Shown here: piece by piece, positions 10,237 to 20,296 of the stretch
How the letters are laid out: the number at the start of each line of letters is the position of its first letter
How positions within the stretch are numbered: position 1 is the stretch's first letter
NCBI GenBank assembly: GCA_022560025.1
Contig: JAFISE010000090.1
Span: 1-64,000, forward strand
DNA: 64,000 nt
DNA from: Stagonosporopsis chrysanthemi
Taxonomy: Eukaryota; Ascomycota; Dothideomycetes; Pleosporales; Didymellaceae
Direction: 5' to 3'
Notes under the pieces: model-generated
Told to the model about the DNA's origin: nothing
Databases searched by the model: none
The model's input: only the letters and a program-made list of their open reading frames with translations
Program-made: the position numbers and the translations under genes

Positions 10237-10942
10237 ATAGTCACTGTATATGGCCTAGTTCAGATATTTACACTAGGGCGAAAGGAGAGCTGACGCCACT
10301 TTCAAGACACATTGGCGTCAATGTTGGGGCAGAAGTAGCCGTCTCTAGTCTGGCTGCAATAAAGCTGTGCTCAGCACGTATAATTGGACAGAGATGTTCT
10401 AGTTTGCTGTGTTCCGAGGGTGTGTGGGTAAAACGCCGAGACGGGCGGGGACAGGCGCGTTGCAGGAGGTGTAGAACAAAGTTGAAGCCATGAGGGTGCA
10501 GTTATTTTAGAAGTAACAACAAAGTATCGTTGGATTAGACATTACGTACTTAAAGTTTGACAATAAAAGTGGGATAATAGTCAGATATCAACATTTGAGG
10601 TGAGTCGACATTCTTCTTGGTAGCAGTTGGAGAATTTGTGACAACGATTCGGTCTGTCCACCATGTTTTGCCTTGTGCAAGTTCCGGATGCGCTGCACTG
10701 TGGCAGACACAGCACTCTGACTTCCTGTTTCACTAGGACTGGATTTCTCTTTCCGGGTTTGGTCAAGACGCAGTGTAGCTGTGGCGCGCCCGGCCCTGCT
10801 CATTCAGCTGGTACCTCTGATGTTGCTCACAGTCGGCGAGGCCGCGGCGAGGCAGCGAGGCAGCGAGGCAGCGAGGGGGTGGCGTAGAAGTGTGAGAGTG
10901 TGAAAGTGTCGAGTGCGAGTGCGCGTGCTGCAACTGTTGTGG

Positions 10943-11156
10943 CTAGGCTGGCAAATGGGTTTGGGGTACTCAGCAGTGGGTAGGGGTTGGGTCGGGGTCG
11001 CTCAGACCCTGTGGTAGTGGTTGGGTCGGGGTCGCATGGGCCAGAGGTAGGGGTTGGGTAGGGGTAACTCTAGCGTGGGTAGGGGTCGGGTAGAGGTCAG
11101 GGTAACACGTGACAGGACCCAACCCCTACCCAACCCCTACCCACTTGCCAGCCTAG
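10943..11156. mobile_element. Foldback/MITE-like element 1, flanked by TTGTGG
   Basis: The left end reads CTAGGCTGGCAAATGGGT and the right end, on the other strand, CTAGGCTGGCAAGTGGGT. The interior on both arms is made of GGGTAGGGGTTGGGT-type blocks. TTGTGG occurs immediately outside both ends (10937-10942 and 11157-11162), as expected of a target-site duplication. There is no coding capacity, so it would be non-autonomous. Confidence 0.7.
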
Positions 11157-11297
11157 TTGTGGCGGCGGCAGATCAGCGTAGAGGTTAGTATTTACTATTT
11201 AACGCCTATTGTCAAAGCTTTGATATATGCTTTGTTATCTGGCTACTATTATACTAAGTAGGTAGCCCTTGCATTTAGAGTGGTAGAAAGATCTAGG

Positions 11298-11561
11298 CTA
11301 GGCTGGGGTTAGGTTAACGGTACCTCACTATTGGGTCGGGGTTGAGGTTGGGTTCCTCTGACGTTATCTCCTTAAAGATTCACGCAATCAGGAAGTGTTT
11401 CATTACAAAGTTATAGAAAGAGGACAGTTCATTTGGATAGGCTACCAATTTCTCGTATCCGAGCTAAACCCAGAAAGTTATGGGATTCCCCTAGAGGGCA
11501 ACCCAACCTCAACCTCAACCCAACAGCGAGGCACCGTTAACCCAAACCCAACCCAGCCTAG
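11298..11561. mobile_element. Foldback/MITE-like element 2, about 60-bp inverted arms
   Basis: The left arm (11298-11355) and right arm (11499-11561) are imperfect inverted repeats. Both contain a GTTAACGGT(A/G)CCTC block and GGTTGAGGTTGGGTT. The ends begin CTAGGCTGGG, related to element 1. About 140 bp of unrelated sequence lies between the arms. No target duplication is evident. Confidence 0.65.
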
Positions 11562-11663
11562 GCCTTTTTACCACCCTACTTGCAGTTAGTGTCTTATACC
11601 GCCCCACATAGGTTATACTGCGCCACACTTATCACTAGAACACCAACACCTGGCAAGCCGTGC

Positions 11664-11670
11664 TATATAA
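11664..11670 (+). promoter_or_regulatory. TATA box of the F-box/ankyrin gene
   Basis: TATATAA lies 87 bp before the ATG at 11751. The whole leader is duplicated in degraded form at 5882-5977, where this box is lost. Confidence 0.5.
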
Positions 11671-11750
11671 CGCGCGCAATGCGACTCAGGGCCAGACAGC
11701 CTGACTAGTTCCAGCCTGTTCCTTCTTTACACCACAAATCACCTTCAACT

Positions 11751-13355
11751 ATGTCGCTCATTCGCCTTCCTGCGGAGCTCATCATCTGCATAACAAAATA
11801 TCTAGAATGTGAAAACGACGTCAACGTCCTCTCCCAGGTCAGTCGCTACTTGTACACCTCGACAAACTGCGAGCTCTATCGTCGTAACGTACAGCGCTGG
11901 GAAAGTTCCGCGCTCCAGTGGGCTGCAGCCCGAGGACGGACGGGAACCGTTCGCCATGTCTTGAATGAGCATACCAGGAGCCACCCGCACACAGCTATCT
12001 ACACGATATCTCTTTACGAAGCAGCCAAGGAAGGACATGTAGAAATCGTGCAGTTGCTGCTCGATGGAGGTGCCGAGCTGAACGCCAGAACCCGAGTAAA
12101 CGACGACCAGAGTGCGCTGGAAGCTGCGTGTTGCGCGCCCCACGAAAGCACGATAAAATTGTTGGTGTCCCGAGGCGCCAACATCAACAAAATCGATGCA
12201 AATTCCCACTCGAACTCGGCACTCTCAATCGTTGCGGAGACAGGCCACGTCGGTTTGGTTCAGTATCTACTTGATTCGGGGGCAGAGATCAATGCACAGG
12301 GAGGGGCGCATGGGTGTGCGCTCCAGGCTGCAGCCGGAGCTGACCATGTACAAGTCGTAGAACTACTCCTTCGACGAGGTGCAGACGCTAACATCCAGAA
12401 CAAAATGTACGACGTAAGGTTCAAAGAAACCCAGGGCGGGTACACCAGCAACCCACTCTACGCGGCGTCAGACAAAGGGTCTACGCAAGTCATGCGGTTG
12501 CTGATGGCCCATGGCGCTGAATTCAAATCGGAAGTAGGTGAGCACGGCAACGCGCTCCAAGCTGCTGTCTCAGGCGGCCATGAAGATGCTGTCAAGGCCA
12601 TTCTCGACAGCGGCTTTGACGTCAACTCCAAGGGCCGCGTTTGCGCTTGGCAGATGGAGAAGCACGTGGGAGATTATTTCTGGGGATTCGAAGAAAGCAA
12701 CGCATTATGCGCGGCAGCGGAACGGGGCGATTTGAGCATGGTCAAGCTGCTCCTCTCGTCTGGAGCCGACATCAATCAACCAGGCGGACTCTGGGACAGC
12801 CCTCTTCGCGCTGCTGCTGCAAAGGGGCATGAGGACGTGGTGGAGATGCTGCTCGACCAGGGTGATATCGATGTCCACGCCTACGGAAGGTTCTTCTCCA
12901 TCGACGATTACATCACATGCTCCCATGAGTTTGAAAACGGATCGACAATCTACCTGGCGTCCAGGGGGGGAAGCACGAGAATAGTCAAGTGGCTACTCGA
13001 CCGCAGCGCAGATGTCAACGAACGGTGCGGAGAATGGGGAACCGCCCTCACCGTAGCCTCGGTCAAGGGCCACGTTGAAGTTGTGAAGCTGTTGCTCGAT
13101 AACGGGGCCGTGGTCAATGAGGACAACGAGTGGAGCATCAACGAGCTGGTGGCGGCCGCGTACTGCGAACAAGAAGAAATCGTGAAACTACTCATCCAAG
13201 CAGGCTCAGACGTAGCAGAGAGCCGGGAGTGGGCGCAGGAAGGCAGTCGCTGTATGCAGTATGCAAGTGCGATAGAGCTGATATTGGAGGTGTTGGCAGA
13301 AGTGGATGTAGCAAAATGTGAGAGTGTGAGATTATCTCTCCGGGCAGAATCATAG
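11751..13355 (+). CDS. F-box-like/ankyrin-repeat protein
   Basis: Single exon, 534 residues. The N-terminus (IRLPAELIICITKYLE, then VNVLSQVSRYLY) follows the F-box pattern LP-E-L-x2-I-x2-L...LSxVxR. From residue about 50 there are about a dozen ankyrin repeats, for example SLYEAAKEGHVEIVQLLLDG, ALQAAAGADHVQVVELLLRR, ALCAAAERGDLSMVKLLLSS, and ALTVASVKGHVEVVKLLLDN. Such proteins commonly act as protein-binding adaptors, possibly in ubiquitin ligases if the F-box is functional. Partners are unknown. It is the nearest gene to the sigma-motif pair on the right, but nothing in its sequence links it to them. Confidence 0.85.
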   Translation: MSLIRLPAELIICITKYLECENDVNVLSQVSRYLYTSTNCELYRRNVQRWESSALQWAAARGRTGTVRHVLNEHTRSHPHTAIYTISLYEAAKEGHVEIVQLLLDGGAELNARTRVNDDQSALEAACCAPHESTIKLLVSRGANINKIDANSHSNSALSIVAETGHVGLVQYLLDSGAEINAQGGAHGCALQAAAGADHVQVVELLLRRGADANIQNKMYDVRFKETQGGYTSNPLYAASDKGSTQVMRLLMAHGAEFKSEVGEHGNALQAAVSGGHEDAVKAILDSGFDVNSKGRVCAWQMEKHVGDYFWGFEESNALCAAAERGDLSMVKLLLSSGADINQPGGLWDSPLRAAAAKGHEDVVEMLLDQGDIDVHAYGRFFSIDDYITCSHEFENGSTIYLASRGGSTRIVKWLLDRSADVNERCGEWGTALTVASVKGHVEVVKLLLDNGAVVNEDNEWSINELVAAAYCEQEEIVKLLIQAGSDVAESREWAQEGSRCMQYASAIELILEVLAEVDVAKCESVRLSLRAES

Positions 13356-14295
13356 ATGTGGACGATATATGTGCCTAATCTGTAAACGGGAGAAGTAAGC
13401 TCATCCTGCGCTCGAATCATCACAAGCCTTGGATTTTGCGCTTCTCACGTCGTCTTCCCTTCATCAAAGCAAGCAACAACTTGTCTTTGTTATCTTGATT
13501 GCAAGGGGTCTATCTATTTCAAGATTATAATCGGAAGAAGTAGGTACCTACCTAGGTAATCTGCCACCTTGGATCGTATTCAGAGTCCATGACAGACTGA
13601 TTGTAGGCAGAGATAGAGAGACTACAAAGGGTAGAGATCTAGCCATCCCTAGTTATGTATAGAGGTTTAGTCAGGGGTCCTCGACAGAGCTCTGACACCA
13701 ATATGACCCTGAGAATACCTACAAACACCATGTCACAAAACATCCCTGCCCACAGCCTTGAATGTCGACTGGTCTTTCTTAACAAAATCAGCTAAGGCAG
13801 CACAAATACCAGCACCGAAACTATTGCCATCCAGACGACCCTCAACACCCGCTTTACCCCCCAGCACCGCAAAAACAACCACCAATTCAAAGGCGCAGCA
13901 CTAAAAAGCTATCCCGCGAGATCCCCCCGCCTCCACGCAAAGCTTCGTCCCCACGTGCGCCGTTGAGCGGTCGGTCGCACTGCCTTCTGTCTTCAAGCAA
14001 AGCAGTACACCAAGGTTGACGCTCCTCCCCTCCGGCGGCCAATGTATCGAAAAAGCTCTTTTCCCACCACTTTCTCAAGCCTCCTCCCTATCATATTTCC
14101 TCCAGTCCAGAATGGGACGCTTTGCACCCAATCGCCTCTCTTACCAGCTCGTATTTGGAAAAGTCGCCATATCCTCCACGTGAGGAGTGGGCAGGGTCAT
14201 TCGGTAATGGTGGTCTGAGGCGACAGCCTGGCGTACCATTGTTTCTGTCGAAAAAGAGATACGGTGCGGATGTTTTGTCGCCAGGAAGGATCAGC

Positions 14296-14311
14296 GGGGG
14301 GGGGGGGGGGG
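14296..14311 (+). repeat. G16 homopolymer
   Basis: Sixteen consecutive G, intergenic, like the run at 6120. Confidence 0.9.
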
Positions 14312-14560
14312 AATTAAGTATATTTATTCGCTGGCGACGGGCATTCCAGAGAGGTAAGTGAGGAGCACGATCTGGGGGCATTGTAGGAGCAGTGGGTACT
14401 TCTATGTAGGTAGTATGAGACAGTGAAAAACCGTATACGTAGTAAGATGGAGAAGGTCGCTTATTCATTCTGATAGGAAAGCATTTGTGACTGGACAAGC
14501 GCTGGGCCAAGTGACGAGATGCAATAGTTTGACACTACGTATGTATGTGTGTTGCGGACT

Positions 14561-14588
<28 letters not shown>
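14561..14588 (+). repeat. (AG)n dinucleotide microsatellite
   Basis: Fourteen AG units without interruption, intergenic. Confidence 0.9.
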
Positions 14589-14591
<3 letters not shown>

Positions 14592-15782
14592 TGATATGTA
14601 AGCTCAATCAGAATAATCATCCCCTCGAAACCCAGCTGAAAATGCCTTACAGATGCCTTGATTCCACGCCCCCCTCCATCCTCGTACCCAAAGAACACCC
14701 CGTAAGCCCCCAATGTCTGCTCTTAAATTGACGTAGTACCATCACCACGCAAGCCAAAAAGATTCTATCTCAGCCAAGCCGAAGTGCACTACACTACACC
14801 GCACCGCACTGCGCGTAGGTGTGTATCGCGATCAAAAAGAAAAAGGAGGGGGGGAGGGGGGTTCTCGGCTTGAGATGCTCCTGCGCGAACTCGATAAACG
14901 ATCGTTGCAATGGAGCCAAATCACGGGCGAGGGCAAAAAAATAAAGCTAATCACCCTGCTCAGCCAAACCTGCGGCGCTATGTAGCGTAGCTCCGTGGAG
15001 AGCTAGTTTGCAGAGAAAAAAAACTTGGAATTGCGTTAGTTGTTGCCATACATAATACATGTGTGTGTGGAGAAACATACATGGCTGTGGGTGCTCTTTG
15101 AAACCGGATGTGTACACACCTAACCGCCTCTCAGCAAGGGGGCTGTCAAAGATTTGGATATATATACGACCATTTCGTTCAGCTCTTCCACATACGACCA
15201 CAGGACACTGAAAGCAGCGCTTCCCGTTCGCTCAGCGGAACTTAAGCAGTGTACCGGTGGACTAGTAGTCAGGTGGGTGACCACTGGCGAATCCCCGCTG
15301 TTGTATGTTTTTTTGTCTTCCTTTCAAATCCGTGCTGTTTTGTTGTATGTTTTTCTTTCTGTTTTTTTTTGTGGTGGGTTTAGTGCCTGATGTGGTGGGG
15401 AGGGGAGGGGAGCGGAGTTGGGGGCGGATATCTAGATGGGTGGAATGGGTTCCGGGAGGGGGGGAAGTATGAGTGTGTGGAAGGGGTTTGTGAAATCGGT
15501 GTGTGAAAGGGGTGTGTGGTGTGTGTGTAGTTGTTGTACATATACTGCAATACATGAATCTCGCCTCGTCTCGTGTTGGGTTTCGTCCGCTGCACCCACC
15601 CATAACCCATACCAATACCCGCTCCTTGGAGCTCCTTTTCGCTGCGTCAGAGATTCGTGGTGTTTTACATCCAGCTCAACCCAACCCAACCAACCCATTC
15701 CGACTTTTTTCTTCTCTCCACACTTCTCTCTCTCTCTCTTTCTAGCCCCCCCTCTCTACAACCCGCCCATCCCATAACCACT

Positions 15783-16893
15783 CTACCGCCCATCATGCGC
15801 GGCCTTGGGCACCAGACTCTCGCTCTCGCTGACGGGCTCCTGGCTCTGGATCTTCTTCGCCGCGGGGCGGTAGTTGTCGGGCACTAGGCCCAGATCGCGT
15901 CTGTTCTCTGCGACCTTCTCGGGCGAGTGGGGGCCCACAGGGGCGACGACGGACTGGTTCTTCTGCTGGGTTGCGGCGGGTGCGGGTGCGGGTGCGGGGG
16001 CATCTGTGGCGTTGGAGGCAGCGGGGACGGCGACATCAGCAGCGGCGGCATCGGCGGTCACATCGTCGTCGTCGTCGTCGGTGTCGATTTCCGAGCCGTA
16101 GATCTCGGGGTACTGGCGGAAGCAGCCCTGCATGTCCCTGTAATGGTAGTCAGTCGTCTTAGTCCTCCGCGTTCTTCATCTCGGGGATGAAAAAAACGCA
16201 CTTGAACTTGTCGATGCAGTCCATGCCCTTGGGCTCCTCCTTGCTAAACACAAAGCAGCTAAACGCCGCCTTGAACTCGTCGCCACACGGCCCCGTGGCC
16301 ATGCCGCCCAGGCACGGGCAGTCCCAGTTGATCTCGCCCGTCTCGGGGTTGAAGGCGCCCTGCTGGTCGGCCTCGGCTTGCAGCCCCTCGATGCCGCCCT
16401 CGTGCTGTTCCTGGTCGTCATCTGCGCCGGGCTGCTGCTGCTGCTGCTGCTGCTCGGCGGCGGCGGCGGCGGCGGCGGCCTCCTTCTGGCGCTGGCGTTC
16501 CAATTGCTGCTGCACGGCCTTGCGCTGTGCGCGCTCAGCGGCGATGGACTCGATAGTGGGGAGCGTCTCGGATTCTGTCTCTGTGGTGGGCAGCGCGGGC
16601 GCGAGCTCTGCAGGAGAAGGATGTCAGCAGCCGTCCATTTCACGCGTCTACACAGTGCAGTGCAGTGCAATCCCCCTCGTCTTGGACGTACGTCTCGGCT
16701 CCTCGGCAAACAGATCCGTGGTGTTGTAGTAGTAGACGACGGCGCCCGCAAGCCCGAGCCTCGCAACCAAGCTCTTCCAGCTCCTGCTCTTCTGCGCGGG
16801 TGGCGCTGTGCTGACGAAGCGGCGGGCCGGCAGCGCGGTGGCGCGAGGCACAGGCACAGCGCGGGCAATGACCCGGGGCGCGCTGCGGAACAT
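15783..16893 (-). CDS. MIA40: Mitochondrial intermembrane-space import protein Mia40
   Basis: Three exons on the minus strand (16893-16692, 16607-16202, 16137-15783) give 320 residues. The N-terminus is an arginine-rich presequence, followed by a membrane anchor (LGLAGAVVYYYNTT). After an Ala/Gln-rich linker comes the redox core. It has the catalytic CPC in INWDCPCLGGM and the twin CX9C motifs in CGDEFKAAFSCFVF and CIDKFKDMQGC, the latter formed across the second intron (AA|GGAC). Mia40 oxidises small cysteine-rich proteins entering the intermembrane space, together with Erv1. The tail is acidic and Ala/Pro-rich. The second intron has donor GTGCGT. If retained it would end the protein shortly after the CX9C start, which confirms that splicing is needed. 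Confidence 0.95.
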
Positions 16894-17443
16894 TGTGACG
16901 GGGTAGGAAATGACAGAGACAAGAGACAAGGAAACGGCGCGTCGCGGGGGTGGGCAGTCGAGGAGGCGGTCGACGGCTGTCGTCACTGTTCGAAAAGTTG
17001 CGGCGTTTCTCGGAGCTGCATTTCTAAGCTCGGGACGGGCAGCTTTGCACCTCGCGTCCGAGCTTCTGATTGGTGAGAGAAGGTGCTGGCATCGACGCCG
17101 CACTGTGTAAGACATGATAGACTGTCAATCAATTCATTTCGATTCATGGGCACCGACTCTGCACTGCGCAAGACCTACTAGACTGTCAATCCATTCAATT
17201 CGATCCATGGGCACCGACTCTGCAACGTGCAGGACGCAATAAACTGTCAATCAATTCAGTTCGATTCAATTCATGCATCGAGTACATGTCGGCGTGCAGC
17301 CGTTCTACTATTTGATACACCGTCGAAAAGCAATGCAGCGTGATCCAAAGAAACTACCGTCGTACAGTCCTCGACCATCAAGGACAAGGGGGGGGGAACC
17401 TCCCAACGCGCCAAAACACCAGCATCTTCGTCACAGAGCCTCT
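16894..17443. other. MIA40 promoter and SWI3 3' flank
   Basis: About 550 bp between two minus-strand genes. It holds a 61-bp tandem repeat and a G9 run near 17390. No gene is seen. Confidence 0.6.
17100..17272. repeat. 61-bp tandem repeat, about 2.8 imperfect copies
   Basis: Copies begin at 17100, 17161 and 17222. Each carries GACTGTCAATCAATTCA-like and CATGGGCACCGACTCTGCA phrases with scattered differences. The array sits about 200 bp upstream of the MIA40 start. Confidence 0.85.
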
Positions 17444-19788
17444 CTAGATCTCCAGCTTTGCGTAGCCCTCGGCGCCCTCGGCAATGGGCTGCACGCCGGC
17501 GTCGACGCTGTCCCGCTTCACGCCCACGCTGTCCTCGCCCTTGCCCACGCCAAACATGCGGATGGCGTCTGCGAGCGCCGACATGGCGTCTTCGTTGCTC
17601 ATCGACCCCGGCAGGCCCTGGCCCTGCATGCCCGAGCCAATCTTCTTGGTTGCCTCCTCGAGGGCGCGCACGCGGCGCTGGAAGTTCAGGCGGTCCATGA
17701 ACAGCTGCTGGCGGCGGCGCTGCAGGTCGCGGCGCTCCGCAGACAGGAGCTTCTCAAAGTCGGAAAAGTGTGCCAGCTTGAGCTGGAGCTTCTGCAGCTG
17801 CAGATTGACCGACCCCGACACCAGACGGGTGATGTGGCGTTCTTCGTGGGATGCGAGCGCCGACGCACGCGCTGCCGAGAGAGCGAACGGCAGCGTGACG
17901 AGAGGGTTGCTGTTGGATGAAGCGCCCTTGCCCGCTGCTGCCACCTCCTGCGTTGTGTCGACCTCCATGGCATCGTCGGTCTCGGGCTCGGGCTTAGTGT
18001 CGGATGCGGCGGCGGCAGCGGGCGTCGACGCCTTGTCGCCCTCCTTCTCCTTGCCCTTTTCTGAGGGTGCGACCGGAGCCTTGTTGATCTTCTCCTGCAG
18101 GATGCGCTTCATCTCGCCGACGCTGCGACCGGAGGCGACTGCCGCTTCGGTGACGTTTGCGGGTGCAAGGCCAGCGAGGAAGCTGACGACGCTCAGGATC
18201 GGGTTGTCGGCGTGGTGGAGAGGCGCGCGGCCTTCGCTGAGGAAGTCGAGGTCGCGGAGGAATTTGGCTGAGGGGGTCGAAGCGTCGCCTTGGGGCAGGT
18301 CCGCCTCAATGTACTTGTCCTCGATCTCGAGCTGCAAAAACTTCATCACACACTGCTCGCGGGTCTTGGTCGCGACGTGGTCCGCAACTCTGTTCCAGTC
18401 CTCGTCAAACTCCTCCAGGCCCTCCAAAAGCAGCAGTGTCTCCTCTTCGGTCCACTTCTCCTCTGCCTCCGCCACAGCTGATGCCTCGGGGTTGGAGATT
18501 TTGGTAAAGTCGGCAGATGATGTGCCGGAGGGGAAGTTGCCCTCGACGAAACACCTCGGGCAGAGGTCGCGCTTCAAGCCACCCACGGTCTTGGTCTGGC
18601 CAGGCTGCTCGGAGGGCTTTGTCTCGTGGAAGTGCACGCGGGTGCATTCGACGCCGCAGCTGAAGCAGTTGATGACCTTGAGGGGCTCCTTGGCAGCGGC
18701 CTCGAGATCTTTGACGTCGGCGGCACCGCCATTGGCAGCACCTTCGCCGCCGGCCGCCTTGTCCTTTGGCTCGGCAGAAGCCTCCTTGCCGTTGGCTTCG
18801 TAGATGTTGCGTCCGGCCAGCGACTTGGTCTCGGACTTTGCCGTGGGCTGCAAGCTTGCGGCGCGGTCGGTGGCGGCGTTTTGCTTTCCTTCAATGACCT
18901 TGGCGCCGGGACCGGGCTGGAAGGGCTGCAGTCCTCTGGGGGTGTCGACTGTGACGCGGAAGTGGCCAGTGAACGGCGGGCCGATGTTGGAAGGGCGCTC
19001 CTGGGGATCGACCTGGGCATCTGTTAGCTGTGGCTTCGTCTCAGCCGGTTCATCACACGTGCCTGGTAGTTGATGAGGCCCCACTGCTCAAGGAAGGCGT
19101 GGACGCGCATGATGGCGCAGACGTCGCCGGCCAGGTTCCTCCTGCAGGCGGTGACGGTCAGGTACTCGGAGGGGTTCAGGCGGTAGGTGTTGATCATGAA
19201 GTCGCGGTAGTCGCGGTAGACGGCGGGCGTCTTGCTGCGGTTGCGGCCGTTGAAGAACTCGGGCAGGGCCTTGCGCTCGCGGTAGTCGATGTAGCGCATG
19301 TCGAACCAGGTGGCGTAGCTGGGGATGATGGTCGCATACGTCTGGGCGACAAAGTGCGAGCGCGCGGCAGCCTGCAGGTCGGCTTTGGCAGCGGCATCGG
19401 GGTCTGCAGCGTCGGCGGCGTCGGCGTCTGCGTCGGCGTCCTTTTCCTTCTTGGTGTCGTCGAGGCCGCCCATTTCCTCGTCGTCCTGGCCGTCTGCATC
19501 CTCGGCGTCGGGCCGCGGGCCGTCGGGCGCGTCGAGCGGGTTGTCCGAGACGGGGGCGGGCGTGGCCGTCGAGGGCCTGCGCGACGAGTCCTTGCCGGCG
19601 GGCTCGTCGAGCATGTTGGTGTCTGGCGGCGGCGTTGTTAGCAGGCGACGCGGAGGGATTGGCCGACCGTGGGCGTACGGCGTGTGGCGTGCGGCGCGCA
19701 ACGTACCTTGGTCCAGCGCGGTGGCCTGCGCGGCGTCGTCGAGCGAGGGGTCCTGCGCGGGCGCGCTTGCAGTCGCGTCGTCGGACAT
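17444..19788 (-). CDS. SWI3: SWI/SNF-RSC chromatin-remodelling subunit (Swi3/Rsc8 family)
   Basis: Three exons on the minus strand (19788-19707, 19622-19059, 19020-17444) give 740 residues. After an acidic Ala/Asp-rich region come, in order: a SWIRM domain (SHFVAQTYATIIPSYATWFD, ending FLEQWGLINYQ); a ZZ-like zinc segment (FSCGVECTRVHFHE ... DLCPRCF); a SANT domain (WTEEETLLLLEGLEEFDEDW); and a SWIRM-associated region (NPILSVVSFLAGLA). A long C-terminal coiled coil follows (LVSGSVNLQLQKLQLKLAHF). The protein is a nuclear scaffold of ATP-dependent remodellers. Swi3 and Rsc8 cannot be separated by eye. The second intron is only 38 nt (19058-19021) but is required by frame, and it joins the SWIRM end to the conserved VDPQERPSNIGPPFTGHF. 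Confidence 0.93.
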
Positions 19789-20296
19789 GGTGGCCGTGGT
19801 GCGTTGGGAAGGCGGAAGCTCAGAGCTCGCGCGGTTTGGGGGGACGCGCTGTATCACGTGGATCGCGCAGCGGGAGCAGGCACTTTGCGCGGAGTGGCGG
19901 CGCCGTGCGGCAGCAAATGCGGGTGGGGACGTGGGCGATGCGGGTGGTGGTCGTCGCGTCCACAGCTCCGTGGCCGCGATGCTCTGCAGTGCGCGCAGCC
20001 AGGGTCACGTGCAGCCCACCCGCAGCCTTGCCCTCGCCCGTCGCCTGTGCTGGAGCTGCGGCGGCGGGTCGAGGGTAGCGCCGGGCCACGGACGCCAGCC
20101 GCGACGGCGCCAGGCCGAGGTCAATCCGCCGCCGTGTGCATTCTCCAGTGTATAGTCCTGCTATTGCCATTGCCATTGCCATTGCCGCGCCGCCCACTGC
20201 ACGCCCCGGCCAGCCGTCAAGAGCAGCAATTGGGACCCTTCGCCGCGCCGTCCACACACCACACACCGCACACCGTACACCGCACTGCACCCCGCC
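19789..20296. promoter_or_regulatory. Divergent promoter between SWI3 and ETF-alpha
   Basis: About 500 bp, GC-rich, between head-to-head genes. It contains CACGTG near 19856 and CACGTG-like sites, and four copies of ATTGCC at 20163-20186. No TATA box is obvious, as expected for housekeeping genes. Confidence 0.5.
20163..20186 (+). repeat. Hexamer tandem repeat (ATTGCC)x4
   Basis: Four exact units in the divergent promoter, 110 bp before the ETF-alpha ATG. Confidence 0.85.

Larger units (their letters stand above)
10237..11750. other. G-rich accessory region with two foldback elements
   Basis: No gene is recognised. The region holds two inverted-repeat elements rich in GGGTT/GGGGT blocks, then the leader of the F-box/ankyrin gene. 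Open frames here are short and low-complexity. A GCGAGGCA tandem lies near 10846-10876. Confidence 0.6.
13356..15782. other. Long intergenic region with simple repeats
   Basis: About 2.4 kb without a recognisable gene. It contains a G16 run, a (GA)n microsatellite, and T- and C/T-rich stretches toward the 3' end of MIA40. Open frames near 14.1-14.5 and 15.3-15.8 kb are low-complexity and overlap simple sequence. Confidence 0.55.

Noticed and set aside
10940..11160. Telomere or subtelomeric repeat array
   Set aside because: Blocks such as GGGTAGGGGTTGGGT recall TTAGGG, but they are arranged as an inverted-repeat element with a flanking duplication and housekeeping genes follow on the same side.
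11751..13355. F-box/ankyrin protein as the missing NLR of the sigma cluster
   Set aside because: It has no NACHT or NB-ARC motif (no P-loop) and no sigma motif at either end.
16176..17076. Long frames on both strands over MIA40
   Set aside because: They are shadows of the GC-rich, Ala/Gln-repeat coding exon; only the minus frame holds CPC and CX9C motifs.
17484..18803. 439-codon plus-strand frame across SWI3
   Set aside because: Ser/Arg/Ala-rich antisense of a GC-rich gene, with no recognisable domain.
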